From positions 365,163-429,162 of the forward strand of contig NMRA01000304.1 in the NCBI GenBank assembly GCA_002633005.1: a DNA stretch of 64,000 bases, read 5' to 3'. The notes under the pieces are model-generated. The model was not told the DNA's origin. It was given only the letters and a program-made list of their open reading frames with translations, and did not search any database. Both the position numbers and the translations under genes were made by a program. Origin of the DNA: Phoronis australis. Its lineage: Eukaryota > Phoronida > Phoronidae. Positions 11,701 to 21,657 of this stretch are shown here, in pieces; within the stretch, counting starts at the first letter, position 1; every line of letters begins with the position of its first letter.

Positions 11701-14700
11701 ATTGAATTAGTCCCAAATGGAATGTTCTCACACATTCCCATAGTGTATAATGTTGAGGTGATTCCATCATTTGTTGTCTATTGCAAACAATGAATTTGAT
11801 ATTATGTAATATTGCCTATGTCTAAAATTTGGTTCAAGGCATGCTGCAACCTTGAGGAAAATAATAATACATTCTTGTCACAAACTGGATAATTTTCACC
11901 ATACATAAAGATTCTGCCACTTCACCAACAGCAAGGTGAGAAATTCAGTTAGAAAACCTTTCTGCTTGAGAAGAATCCTATGTTGACACCCTCACCGGGC
12001 GAGATTTGGCAATCGGACTGGTTTGCGTAGCTCAGAATATGCCAGCATTGATCAAAGACACCATGTTGTTGAACATCGCCTCAGGCTGCTGATGTTATAC
12101 TTCTCTAGATAATTAGGCATATCAAAAACACACAAACACTGGTGCGACAATAGCATTTTTAGATTTTCGTTTTGAAAATTTGTAAATAGCATAATTGTTT
12201 AAATAGTTCGTGAAAAGTAGATGTGATTAGGTTTTTGAATTTTGAAAATCAGACATGAAATGTGACTTTTATTACCTAAAACATTACTTAGTTACCAAAC
12301 CACAGGCAGTAGTTGAATTTTTAGATAAGCCAAGTGTCATCGTACAATTCTTGGCATGGCAAATCATGAAATACTTCAAACTGGTTAATGGTGGTTTTTA
12401 AGCTTTGATATTGTATTTTGACAGAATCAAAGTATTTTCCTTTATCACTAAAATGTCGTTTTCAAAAGATCGAAAATGTTGGTGTCATGCCACCAAATGT
12501 TTTGTACTGTTGCCACCAGTTGGCAGCAGAGGTTGTCTGTCTCATGTCTCTGGCTTACATCACTTTGCAATAATCGCCCATAGTATGAAATTATGACTAG
12601 CATTTTGCAGATAGTCGCAGATGTCAGTTGTGTAGTAATGTTCTGTTTTTACAGGTTTTACTCTGGAGATAAGAATCCTGGACAGTCTGGAGGATTTAAG
12701 CTCTCCTGGACAGCAGTAACACTACCTTCCTCTGGTAGGCACAGACGGGGGTCGAATTTTAGAAGAACTTCTAGTTGTTTGAAGCACTGTAGTTTCAGTA
12801 ACAGGAAACAATGCGAATCTATTCCTTTGAACATTAATTGGTGCTTAAGTATAAGTATCTGCAGTCACCGTTTAATTAAGCAAAATCGTGAAACTGTTAC
12901 AAACCTGGCAACCATTGCAATATCTACATAGAGTCTGCACTTTGTTCAGGCTACGTTGAATCGTGAAATTTGTTTTTTATTTGCCAAAATTCTCTTACAT
13001 CGTTTTTGAACCTCAGCATGATAAATGCATGATTGCCCAATTAATGGCATTGTTAAGCTTAACTTTGCATAATGGCTACACTCTGCTGCGTTGGTTTCTA
13101 AGTTATTTGGTCGAAGAATTGTTTGCCAGTCACATTGCCGATATTATATGTAAGTGGAAATTTATTTTGAACATTTTCTCAAAAAATATCACAAAAATTT
13201 TAGCCTATTTCTTATTTGGTTTTTACTGTTCAGATGGCTGGGGGTCACTCATATTAAAAAGGTGCCTGCAGGCGTATACCAAAAATTGCTGAGAGACCCC
13301 GTATTGCAGGTGCTACTGGTCTGTTAATTCCTGCTCCCTTTTGTGAGGTAGATTTTTCTGCCTCACCCCCTTTTGCGAGGTAGCTTTTTTCTGCTCCACC
13401 CCTTTTGCGGGGACGAAATGGAAATTTAGGGGCCTGTTAGACCCTGCACGGGACCCGTAAAACTTGCAGAAAAACTACCGCCTACCCACACCTTGTCAGT
13501 GTGAGTGATCCCGGGGGTTCACATATAATATAATATATGATAATATTCCCATAGTTTGCCACAAATGATTAGACTTTATAGTACTGAAAAATGACAATTT
13601 TGACAATACCTTTTATACAGAGGAAGTGAAGAATTGCAGTTATTTGAATTTTAACTATTTTTGTACTTATTCCAGCTGGTGCTTGTCCTGGTTTCTACTG
13701 TGAAGGTGGTAAGGTGTGTCTTGACGTGAGTGGACAGCTGTGTAGACCATTGCCACGGTACTGTATTGACCAATCACAAGCCTGCAATGGAGTACCAAAC
13801 TGTGGTGCCATTGACTCCAGTGATGAAGAAGGTTGTAAGTAGAAGGATCCAGTAGGTTGGCTATTTAAAAAAAAAATTGTTCACTTAAAAATTCAAACAA
13901 TTGTTAGCAGGAATAATAACAAGCTGTGGCGCCATTGACTCCAGTGATGAAGATGGCTGTAAGTAAAAGGATCCAGCAGGTTGGCTATTTTTAAAAAAAA
14001 CAGTGTTCACTTAAAAATTCAAACAGTTGTTAGCAGTGGAATTATGACAATGATGGTGATGATAATCATAATTTCTTCAGCAAGTTTTTGCTTAGGGCAA
14101 GTATTTGTATGTAACAGTATCCAATTGTCCAGGTATTTTTACATGTTTATAATAATTTTTCACTAAAAAAATTCAAAATATCATTTNNNNNNNNNNNNNN
14201 NNNNNNNNNNNNNNNNNNNNNNNNNNNNNNNNNNNNNNNNNNNNNNNNNNNNNNNNNNNNNNNNNNNNNNNNNNNNNNNNNNNNNNNNNNNNNNNNNNNN
14301 NNNNNNNNNNNNNNNNNNNNNNNNNNNNNNNNNNNNNNNNNNNNNNNNNNNNNNNNNNNNNNNNNNNNNNNNNNNNNNNNNNNNNNNNNNNNNNNNNNNN
14401 NNNNNNNNNNNNNNNNNNNNNNNNNNNNNNNNNNNNNNNNNNNNNNNNNNNNNNNNNNNNNNNNNNNNNNNNNNNNNNNNNNNNNNNNNNNNNNNNNNNN
14501 NNNNNNNNNNNNNNNNNNNNNNNNNNNNNNNNNNNNNNNNNNNNNNNNNNNNNNNNNNNNNNNNNNNNNNNNNNNNNNNNNNNNNNNNNNNNNNNNNNNN
14601 NNNNNNNNNNNNNNNNNNNNNNNNNNNNNNNNNNNNNNNNNNNNNNNNNNNNNNNNNNNNNNNNNNNNNNNNNNNNNNNNNNNNNNNNNNNNNNNNNNNN

Positions 14701-16799
14701 NNNNNNNNNNNNNNNNNNNNNNNNNNNNNNNNNNNNNNNNNNNNNNNNNNNNNNNNNNNNNNNNNNNNNNNNNNNNNNNNNNNNNNNNNNNNNNNNNNNN
14801 NNNNNNNNNNNNNNNNNNNNNNNNNNNNNNNNNNNNNNNNNNNNNNNNNNNNNNNNNNNNNNNNNNNNNNNNNNNNNNNNNNNNNNNNNNNNNNNNNNNN
14901 NNNNNNNNNNNNNNNNNNNNNNNNNNNNNNNNNNNNNNNNNNNNNNNNNNNNNACAGGAATACTGATAATGGTGATTTTTGCAGCAGGCTTGCTGGGGCA
15001 AGCATTTGTAGTTTCAAACGACTGCCTTAAATTCTAAGCAAGTTGAGCATTGTTAGAATAGGGCCGTCCCGGGTTACACTGCAATAGAACTCTCCTTTGT
15101 CCCGGAGATTGCAAAGCGCTGACCATCATTTTGGAAGTCAAGCACATTTTCGTTTCTCTTGTTGATGTAGGGATTGCGAAGAATTTCAGACCATGCATCC
15201 ACGGGTATTTGTCCAATTTATCAAACTTTCTCACGTCGGAGTTGCTGACCTCAGCACAGCAGTAATATTTCATTGGCTTTGGAAGGGTGAATAGAGTAGT
15301 GCAAGTGAGAAAAACTTGTAAAGAATCAGACAACAACAAATAACACGTGAAACTCTAGTGGCTCAAAAACGAGGCAGCAAATGTGCTTGGCGGATGTTTA
15401 CCACATTGTGGGTAAATACAGCGCGGAGATTTGAGTGTCGTTGTTTAATCCGGGGCGGCCCTTATGCCTTTTCATTTCTAGCAACTCCTAACATTGTTGT
15501 TAATACCTGATCTGTTCTTTTTCAAAACATGCTACAGAATGTGAAAATGATAAATCGTTATGTAGGTGCTATTCACGAAAAAATGTGAAAATAAACTATT
15601 ATTATGTTATGTGTCCTAAATCGGTAAGGTTTTATTGTAATTCTGTTTAGGTTCAAAAACATTTCAGTACAAACCCGGAGGAAGGCTACACAATGAGATT
15701 GTCTTTTCTAGAAAGTTAATGTGCCTGGTGTATATCTGGAAATATTCAAACTAAATGGTGGCCCCTTTTGCAAAAATGGATTGTTTTAAAAGACAATTCC
15801 TAGCAGTGATTAAAATGCGTCATAGTAAATTATAATACATTATTTGCTAATAATCCTCAATATAAGTTTTACCTGGAACTGTTTGTCACTTGACAGTATA
15901 ATTCTCAGAAAGCATCAGCCTTCATGTTGCACATTGCACTGCTAATCCCTGAATGAACTATGTTTTTTATTTATTATTTATTATAGTGGCATAAGGGTGC
16001 CAGTGAATAACAAATGCATAATCTCAAATACAGAATATTCACCAATCCCCCCAGCCTCAATGGGATTACTCAGTCACCCTATAACGAGTAAACCATACCT
16101 TAATATGGTGTAATCACACATGCCAAGACAGTCACTCACAACTAATTGATTATGAATGACCACAGGAAGGATAAAGCTCCCAGAACATCTCATCTCAGAA
16201 ATGACTTATCAGTCAATATGATTTAAGCAATGTTGTCCAAAATTCCATTAGAATACTTGAGTGTGACATCAAGCTTTCATTCTGTATTTCTAGGTGATAC
16301 AGGTGCTCTGTTAATAGTCTTGGTGAGTTCCGCGACTATCTTGCTGTTTTTTGCCGTTGGTGTCCTCGTGGTATTACTATGCCGTTGGCTTGGCACTCGC
16401 TCGCAACTTCCTCCCTCTCCCACCTGTATCCGAAACCTAAGTCACAGTCCTACCTTGGGGAGGCGCTCCAGTCTACCACCAAAGTTCACTTCGTTTGACA
16501 GCGGGTTCAATTTTCCCGATTTAAAAGACGATTGTCCTGCTGCTAGTGCAACATTTCCACGCGTGGTTGCGAAGAAAATATTGAAGAAAAGGATGGAAGG
16601 AGACGTGGTGATCAGGAATGAGTTTGTTTCCAGAAGTCCCGACGATTTAACATTGCTCTCGAGGGAGCACCAGAAACGACCGACGACACTACCTGTAGTG
16701 AGGTTCACAGACGTGTCATACAAGTTTGACATGCGAGTACATTATAAGGTGGATCATAAAGTGGAAAAAGTGACAAAGAAATTGGCAACAGATGTTTAG
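5714..16799 (+). CDS. CUB-CUB-LDLa type I membrane protein (NETO-like architecture), complete, 8 coding exons
   Basis: Exons 5712-5756, 6242-6422, 8858-9051, 10438-10623, 11287-11428, 12655-12734, 13676-13834 and 16294-16799 join in phase to 1491 coding bases, giving 496 residues plus TAG. Residues 1-17 form a signal peptide (cleavage after GYA). CUB1 has Cys 18, 47, 77, 100. CUB2 has Cys 151, 178, 204, 227, with the CDIVHVSIYEG Ca-site-like strand. The LDLa-like module spans 279-329 with eight Cys and a DSSDE motif. A single transmembrane helix lies at about 333-358, followed by a basic Ser/Pro-rich tail to 496 ending ATDV. Known: CUB-CUB-LDLa-TM is the layout of NETO auxiliary subunits; related CUB/LDLa proteins organise receptors at synapses. 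Inferred: a cell-surface receptor or auxiliary subunit. The eight-Cys LDLa is unlike vertebrate NETO, so orthology is not claimed. The divisible total length and the sixth LDLa Cys formed across the last splice support the model. Confidence 0.85.
5880..5985. repeat. Diverged GGGCG-TTAA repeat cluster
   Basis: Motifs like those at 540-735, spaced irregularly, in receptor intron 1. Confidence 0.5.
6242..6422 (+). CDS. Receptor gene exon 2: first half of CUB1
   Basis: Acceptor TTTACAG and donor GTAGGT. It encodes the typical CUB opening: YAC, then GVFSSPYYPNVY, then VCKYMF and the hydrophobic strand WVSLSFEVV. The exon ends with two bases of a Gly codon. Confidence 0.88.
8225..8660 (-). mobile_element. 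LINE fragment, RNase H domain, frameshifted
   Basis: On the minus strand, IIFATDSMAVLMKLQSGNLP then TWSFVPGHADVLINECADYL match the RNase H core of non-LTR retrotransposons: the TDS strand with catalytic Asp, and the PGH...NE-AD-LA helix with its terminal Asp. The frame then shifts and continues as degraded sequence to 8225. It lies in the intron between receptor exons 2 and 3, antisense to that gene. Confidence 0.65.
8858..9051 (+). CDS. Receptor gene exon 3: second half of CUB1
   Basis: Acceptor TTTGCTGCAG and donor GTAAGT. It completes Gly75 and encodes LCTEESIKIYF, then FCGQMIPEPFITSS and the closing strand MSYLGFFGTYEF, which is the standard C-terminal half of a CUB fold (third and fourth Cys). 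It ends in phase 1. Confidence 0.88.
10021..10096 (-). mobile_element. tRNA-derived SINE head
   Basis: On the minus strand there is a pol III A-box-like TGGCCTGGTTGATAAG and a B-box GGTTCAAGTCC within a perfect 5-bp T-stem (GTGGG/CCCAC). The ends pair as GCAGTGTG/CACACTGC. Six extra bases between T-stem and acceptor, and a poor D-arm, argue against a functional tRNA. It lies in the receptor intron before exon 4. Confidence 0.5.
10438..10623 (+). CDS. Receptor gene exon 4: linker and first half of CUB2
   Basis: Acceptor TTTTTCAG and donor GTAAGT. It encodes CGESLVTGIGGVLQSPGWP, then YWTREHCAWIIKV and ILLSLRDMNL, i.e. CUB strands with Cys 151 and 178. It enters and leaves in phase 1. Confidence 0.88.
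11287..11428 (+). CDS. Receptor gene exon 5: second half of CUB2
   Basis: Acceptor CGGTTACAG and donor GTATAA (weak at +4 and +5). It encodes HCDIVHVSIYEG and then IKFCGKL, the CUB third/fourth Cys region with the DG-type loop replaced by EG. It leaves in phase 2. Confidence 0.85.
12655..12734 (+). CDS. Receptor gene exon 6: last strands of CUB2
   Basis: Acceptor TTTTTACAG and donor GTAGGC. It encodes FYSGDKNPGQSGGFKLSWTA, the GF-x-L closing strand of a CUB domain, and a short Ser/Pro linker. Phase 2 in, phase 1 out. Confidence 0.82.
13229..13522. mobile_element. MITE-like element with internal tandem repeat, receptor intron 6
   Basis: TGGGGGTCACTCAT near 13231 and GAGTGATCCCGGGGG near 13501 form imperfect terminal inverted repeats, each followed inward by AAGGTG or CACCTT. 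Between them lie three ~38-bp copies of CCCTTTTGYGAGGTAG. Non-coding. Confidence 0.45.
13676..13834 (+). CDS. Receptor gene exon 7: eight-Cys LDLa-like module
   Basis: Acceptor TTATTCCAG and donor GTAAGT. It encodes ACPGFYCEGGKVCL, then LCRPLPRYCID, then ACNGVPNC and DSSDEEG. The eighth Cys comes from the splice to exon 8. The CNG-x-x-x-C and SDE core is LDLa. The two additional cysteines and the extra segment between the FYC and YCID parts are not in a standard six-Cys LDLa. Its 3' end, with the donor, is tandemly duplicated just downstream. Confidence 0.85.
13800..14045 (+). repeat. 124-bp tandem duplication of the LDLa exon end and donor
   Basis: The last 35 bases of exon 7, its donor GTAAGT and ~85 intron bases are repeated starting at 13924, with a handful of substitutions. 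The copy keeps the DSSDE codons and a GTAAGT donor but lacks its own acceptor. Sequence just right of the assembly gap (14954-15012) resembles 14029-14110, so the array probably continues into the gap. Confidence 0.8.
14187..14953. other. Assembly gap (767 N)
   Basis: Run of N in the receptor intron between exons 7 and 8, next to a tandem duplication. Similar sequence on both sides suggests that the assembler stopped in a repeat. Confidence 1.
15034..15339 (-). other. Open stretch in receptor intron 7, weakly THAP-like
   Basis: 101 codons are open. The segment KYYCCAEVSNSDVRKFDKLD followed by HGLKFFAIP is reminiscent of a THAP N-terminus, but the second zinc Cys is replaced (VSN) and no Trp or C-x2-H follows. 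A second frame of the same strand is open for ~45 codons (VDAWSEILRNPYINKRNENV). It may be a decayed transposon. Confidence 0.22.
16294..16799 (+). CDS. Receptor gene exon 8: transmembrane helix and cytoplasmic tail
   Basis: Acceptor TGTATTTCTAG. The leftover T of exon 7 plus GT gives the last LDLa Cys. Then comes the helix ALLIVLVSSATILLFFAVGV continuing VLVVLLC, with RW and TR as stop-transfer residues. The 138-residue tail has a Ser/Pro segment (PPSPTCIRNLSHSPTLGRRS), basic KKILKKR and a C-terminal T-D-V. Stop TAG is at 16797-16799. I saw no canonical AATAAA within several hundred bases downstream. Confidence 0.88.
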
Positions 16800-17689
16800 G
16801 CCAAATAACCTACAGTTTATTCTGTGTTATGTTCTGTGGGTCACGTTTCATGCCAGCTCAAGCAAAGGGGGAGTGTTTTGCGAATGTGCTCGGGTCCTGT
16901 ATAGCCTAACCTAACAAAATGGCGACCACGGAAGTGGTTGGTTGGTGAAATTGGAAGGTTGAGTTAAGGCATAGTATTCAGGAATTATGGGATGTATTCA
17001 TTATTTCCGCTCCTTAAGTGCATATGTTCCGCTGCAAGTATATGGCCAATGCCTTGGGTCTGCAGAACGCAACCCAGATCTCAGTGTGCGCAACTAATTT
17101 TGAAGCCTGCATCTCACTACTTAAAGAAGAAAGCACCCATCTGAATCAGTCGACACAAGCACACCGTGGCAATGGTGCCACTGCATCACTGAAGCCAATT
17201 TGAAATGAGGAGAAAAAACAGTATGGGATGGATTTTTTGGGGAAAAATGGACGACTATAAAATAAGTCACACCTTCGCATCAATTTTTAAATAGCCACTC
17301 ACTAGAGAATCAACTTTGCCTGTTCTGGCCTAATAAGGAAGTGCTGGGTAGCGTGTTACGTGCTATAGGACAAGTTGCTGACATCAGACTGACGTGCCAC
17401 TCTATGGCTAATACAGAGTCAACTTAAGTTGGGAAATAGCCGCGTCATAGCAGCAGCCACAGATACACATCGACCAATCAAAGTTATCGTCTGTTCCTGA
17501 TTGGATGTCACTTGACTTATATCTACTAGACTGCCGGGCTGTTTATAGAATGTGTTGCTCAGCTGGTGAGCTGTCTTTAGGTCGGAGTGAGGAACTTTTG
17601 TCCATCATGTATGTGGCTTTTCAAGTCATAATTTAAGGATGCTTGAGCCTATCTTTGTGAAACCTTGAACGAATTCTTATGCACACTTG

Positions 17690-18720
17690 TATATACATGT
17701 GTGGGTGCATATTAATGTCATCTCTGTCCTTGCACTTGCAGGATTTTTATGAATTTTGTCATATTTGTTCCTATGGAGCTTATCAAGGATGACATTTAGT
17801 TTCAAACTGATCCAACTGCTGTGGTGTCAAATTAAATTATCAAATTTGACAAAAAATTTATTGATGGGATGACAAAACCTTGCCAATTCTGAATGGATTT
17901 GACATACTTTGCCGTGCCACCTAAGGACCATTTTTGCTATGTTTGAGTCTGTTTTGGCGTCCACTGCTTTGCCCATCAAACTCCTCGGAGAATCAGTATG
18001 AAATTTGGAATATGTCATCCTATTGAGGAGAGAACCAATGATGTTGATTTTTCTGGTAGTTCGACTACTGTGGTGTCCCCTAGTGCCACTTTTGTTTTTT
18101 GTTTGCCCCCATACTTACTAGCTGTGCTGAATCTTTGTGAAATTTGATATATGTATCCCTGGCAAATGTGGATTTTCTGAAGGGTCAAACTGCTGGTAAT
18201 TTAGTTTTTGCCTCTGCCTCAATATCTAACTATTTCCTTTGTGGATCTTTGGCAAATTGATGACTGTGGTCCTATTGAGAAAACCCTGACTAATAACGAT
18301 ATTGGAACGAGTTAGCTATGTCAGGCAAGCATTTTAAGTTTTCCTTGTGTAAGCTTGATTTTTTTCCAAATTCCTCAAAAAAATCTTTGTGACATTTGGC
18401 AAGAAAGTTTATATGAACTTGAAGGAGATGATGGCACCTGTCCAGTTTTAGTTAGGTTTGACCTATTCTACACCCCTAGTGGCCATTTTCATTTTCTGCT
18501 TGTTTTGTTCACCTCCCTGTCTGCTAAATTGCTTGAAGAGTCATCACAAAAGTTGGCAGATGCATTTCTACTTAGGCAAGCATCACCTCAATTCATTTTT
18601 GGCAGCTTCATTGTAGCACCCCCTAGTGGCAGTTTTAGTTTTCTCTGCTTCAGTCTGCCTCATTGTGTGTTATGTTTTTTCAAGTTGACGTATCTGTGAA
18701 ATTTGGCAGACGTGGCTCTA
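17690..18720. repeat. ~150-bp tandem family (CCCCTAGTGGCAATTTT), cluster B
   Basis: Same unit as 1990-3140: ACTGTGGTGTCCCCTAGTG at 18065, ACACCCCTAGTGGCCATTTT at 18470, GCACCCCCTAGTGGCAG at 18615, with linking 'tttgtgaaatttggcaga' and 'cctattgagga' segments. It starts ~900 bp after the receptor stop codon. Confidence 0.65.
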
Positions 18721-21517
18721 AACCTACATGTACCTTCTGGATGAAGAAACTAACTTTTGATTTAGACCATTCACAACTATAAGATCGGTCTCTGTATGTT
18801 CATCTTAAACCTAGATGAGGAGCACTCTTTGTAAAGAACTGGCACTTTATTGCTGGAGACCATGCTGCCGAATAAAATGACTCGCAGTGAACAGTGTATT
18901 TGTGAAGCCTGGTCTCGGCCAATAATAACCTGTAAGGTCTTTCTAAGCCTCGAAGTCACATCGACTTTCCCCAAAAAAAAAGTTGAAACCAATTTCATTA
19001 TGGGTCAATTAAATTTAAGGTTAATTTTAGTGACGGAAGACAGGTTTATAGCCTCTTGAAGAAGATCATGGCTGGCCTTAATTTTTGGACAGATGTCTCC
19101 ACAGCATAGTGACTTAAGGAATTCTTTTTAACACCCGTTTGGAGAACAGTGCATAGAGCAATGATCTGCCAATATGTCCTGAGGTAAGGTGTTCCGAATT
19201 TAGTAAAATTTGGACATTTTCGTCCAACCCTACATAATCTTACAAGTTGGTCAACCAGAGTTCGGAGAATGTGGCTCTTAAAATTCTAATTAAACCGGCG
19301 TTTTCCTGTGGTATCCGTCGAAACAAATCAAGATCTCCCATACGGTACAAAAAAATCCCACCCGTCCTTCCATTCTCTAACCACAGCCGCTGATCAGTTT
19401 TTTCTGGGGAGTGATTAATTTTTCTACAACCGTAATTAGAGCATGCAAAAGCACGCGACTGGGGATTTTTGCAACCGTATTAAAGATCACGATTCATTTT
19501 TTCTTTTGTATATCATACGAAAAGTTGCTTTTGATTTAATTTTGTCATGTCTTATTCACCAAACTCGGGTCCAGTAAATTCTTAAAGCACATTGGCCAAC
19601 TTTGTTACCAAGAATATGTAAGCATATGAAATTACCTATTATTGTTTAGATCATCTTTAACTGTCACAGAATATCATGTAAAAGGTGACGTTTTATCCTA
19701 AAAATGGTAACTGTTATTTTTCACGAAGATCTACTTCACAGTGGGTACTAACGTGCCTAACTGGTGGGCGTAACATAAAACCATCTAGACGTATTACAAA
19801 AATTTTGAAAGTTCCTTGAAATATATCCACATTATCAATCACCACCCGAGCTACAATATAATACTAAAATTATGCATCTAAGACAAATGGTAACAAATAT
19901 ATGTTTTAACACTAGGCCAACAGAAAAAATGTCACCTTCTTTATTATAATTAATACTTTTCCTCTGTTTTTAAACCGAATTGCATAATAGTCGTGTCATT
20001 AGGAAACCAGTGTCAGCAGTTCTAGATGGTGTATATGAGAAGCATGAGATTAATAATTTTCTTCATAAATACTTATTATTTTTCATACTTGACAAATATT
20101 TGTTAATTCAAAAAACCAGGAGTGCTACCAAAATGCGAAAAATAGCAGTGTTACGATGAAACCCTTCATACAATAATTGACTGATTAATTAACTAATTAG
20201 TCAACTAATTAAGCGTAGTGTCAATTAACTTGGGATGTAAGATTAATATCATAAAGGAAATGAACCAGAGAGATTATATAAATGACTTCTTAAACCAGCA
20301 GGGAAATAGTTTCAATGATTCAAAAGATTGCTACCCTGTAAAAAACAAAGATTTTAGAACTTGGATCTCTTACAGCTCGTTTGCAGAATTTAAACAGGCA
20401 TTCGCCCAAAATTATACATCTTTATGTATTAATTGGCCCTTTGGTGTCGTTTTGATAAATTACAGTCTTTTTTAGTAAAAATCCAGATGCAGTCACACAA
20501 TGTTGGGTGTATTTGTCTTATGGTTAGAGAATGGGCCTGTACAAATATTACCTTGTCTTTTTGGCGCATAATTAGGTATGACCCTCTGGTTTTAGAGACT
20601 AATCAGAGCAAAAGCCTTGGCAAGTTTTGAAGTGCTAATTGTAAAGCATTGTGTAATAACTACTAGGCTCATTCAATTTTTAATTTAAAGAAACAGTTTT
20701 TTTTAAATGATACCCCTTAGTGTTAAATGTTAAGGCTCCATTTGGGCAGAGTCGGTGAAAACTTATGAAGTGTCAGACATAATTTACTTCGTCTGCACTC
20801 TGAAGCTGTCAAGTGAAACACTTCCCTCAAGTTCATGATCCACAGGTCCAACACACCAGCGTAAACTCTCCACAAGAACAGCAATGTTAAAGAAGAACTC
20901 TGAAGAGGGCTTTTGCAGTTCACGGCACAAAAACTAATATCAAAGGTCTATTACAGAGATCTACCATATCAATGATGGCACTGCAGTAAAGCAGACTCGA
21001 TGGCAATGATGTTATTTAAAGCCAGTATATACCAAATCTGTGTTAAGAGACTTCAAGTTTCTTTGCAGGCTTCTTGCTCTTTCAAAACAATGTCGTTGCG
21101 TTTTACAGTCTCTGCTACTCACAGTTTGCCAATTAGGTTTGCGGGGCACCCAGTCATCTATGATTTCTGATTTTCAGGCTCTGGGTCGTCATCATTTTCG
21201 CTTTACTTAACCCCTTCGGTCGTAGCCAATTTTGCTCCACTCCCCTCATAAAATGTTCTGCTTAGGTCAAATTTTTTAGAAACAAAAATTACAAAAGTTT
21301 TGCCAAAATCATTTAATGAACGTTGCTGTTTGATGACCGTATCGATTTTCAAAATGTCAGTCTTCATCAAAATTCATTGAAGCTTCAATTTCCTAGAAGA
21401 TTAATTCATAAATATCAAAAAAAAGCATTCATGGATCAGTCGATTTTCATAGGTACATAAATTGTGAATTATAAATCAACAAACCCTTGTAGGTTACACT
21501 TGGCGCCAGTGTTGAGC

Positions 21518-21560
21518 CTTCACACATGCACGCACACACGCACGCACACACGCACGTGTG
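21518..21560. repeat. (CA/CACG)n microsatellite
   Basis: CACACATGCACGCACACACG and continuing CACG units, an alternating purine/pyrimidine tract. Confidence 0.9.
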
Positions 21561-21620
21561 CTTGTGTAAGGTGCAAAGTGACTACCTCGGTATGAATGCA
21601 CAGCTTCCAACTTACCTGAT

Positions 21621-21657
21621 TTCCAAGTGACTACCTGACCCAAGTAGTCACTTGGAA
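21621..21657. repeat. Perfect 14-bp hairpin
   Basis: TTCCAAGTGACTAC and GTAGTCACTTGGAA flank a 9-base loop. It is isolated, with no T-run after it and no gene nearby. A further AGTGACTACCTCGG occurs ~55 bp upstream. Confidence 0.75.

Noticed and set aside
13981-14166. 61-codon ORF with a hydrophobic MTMMVMIIIISS stretch resembling a signal peptide
   Set aside because: It lies in the tandemly duplicated intron segment beside the gap, and the hydrophobicity comes from ATG/ATA repeats. There is no cleavage-site or downstream peptide logic.
14147-15017. Two long minus-strand ORFs of 278-284 codons
   Set aside because: They consist almost entirely of N from the assembly gap.
16442-16732. 96-codon minus-strand ORF
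   Set aside because: Antisense shadow of the receptor's last exon.
20218-20475. 85-codon plus-strand ORF
   Set aside because: AT-rich random composition, no domain, no splice context.
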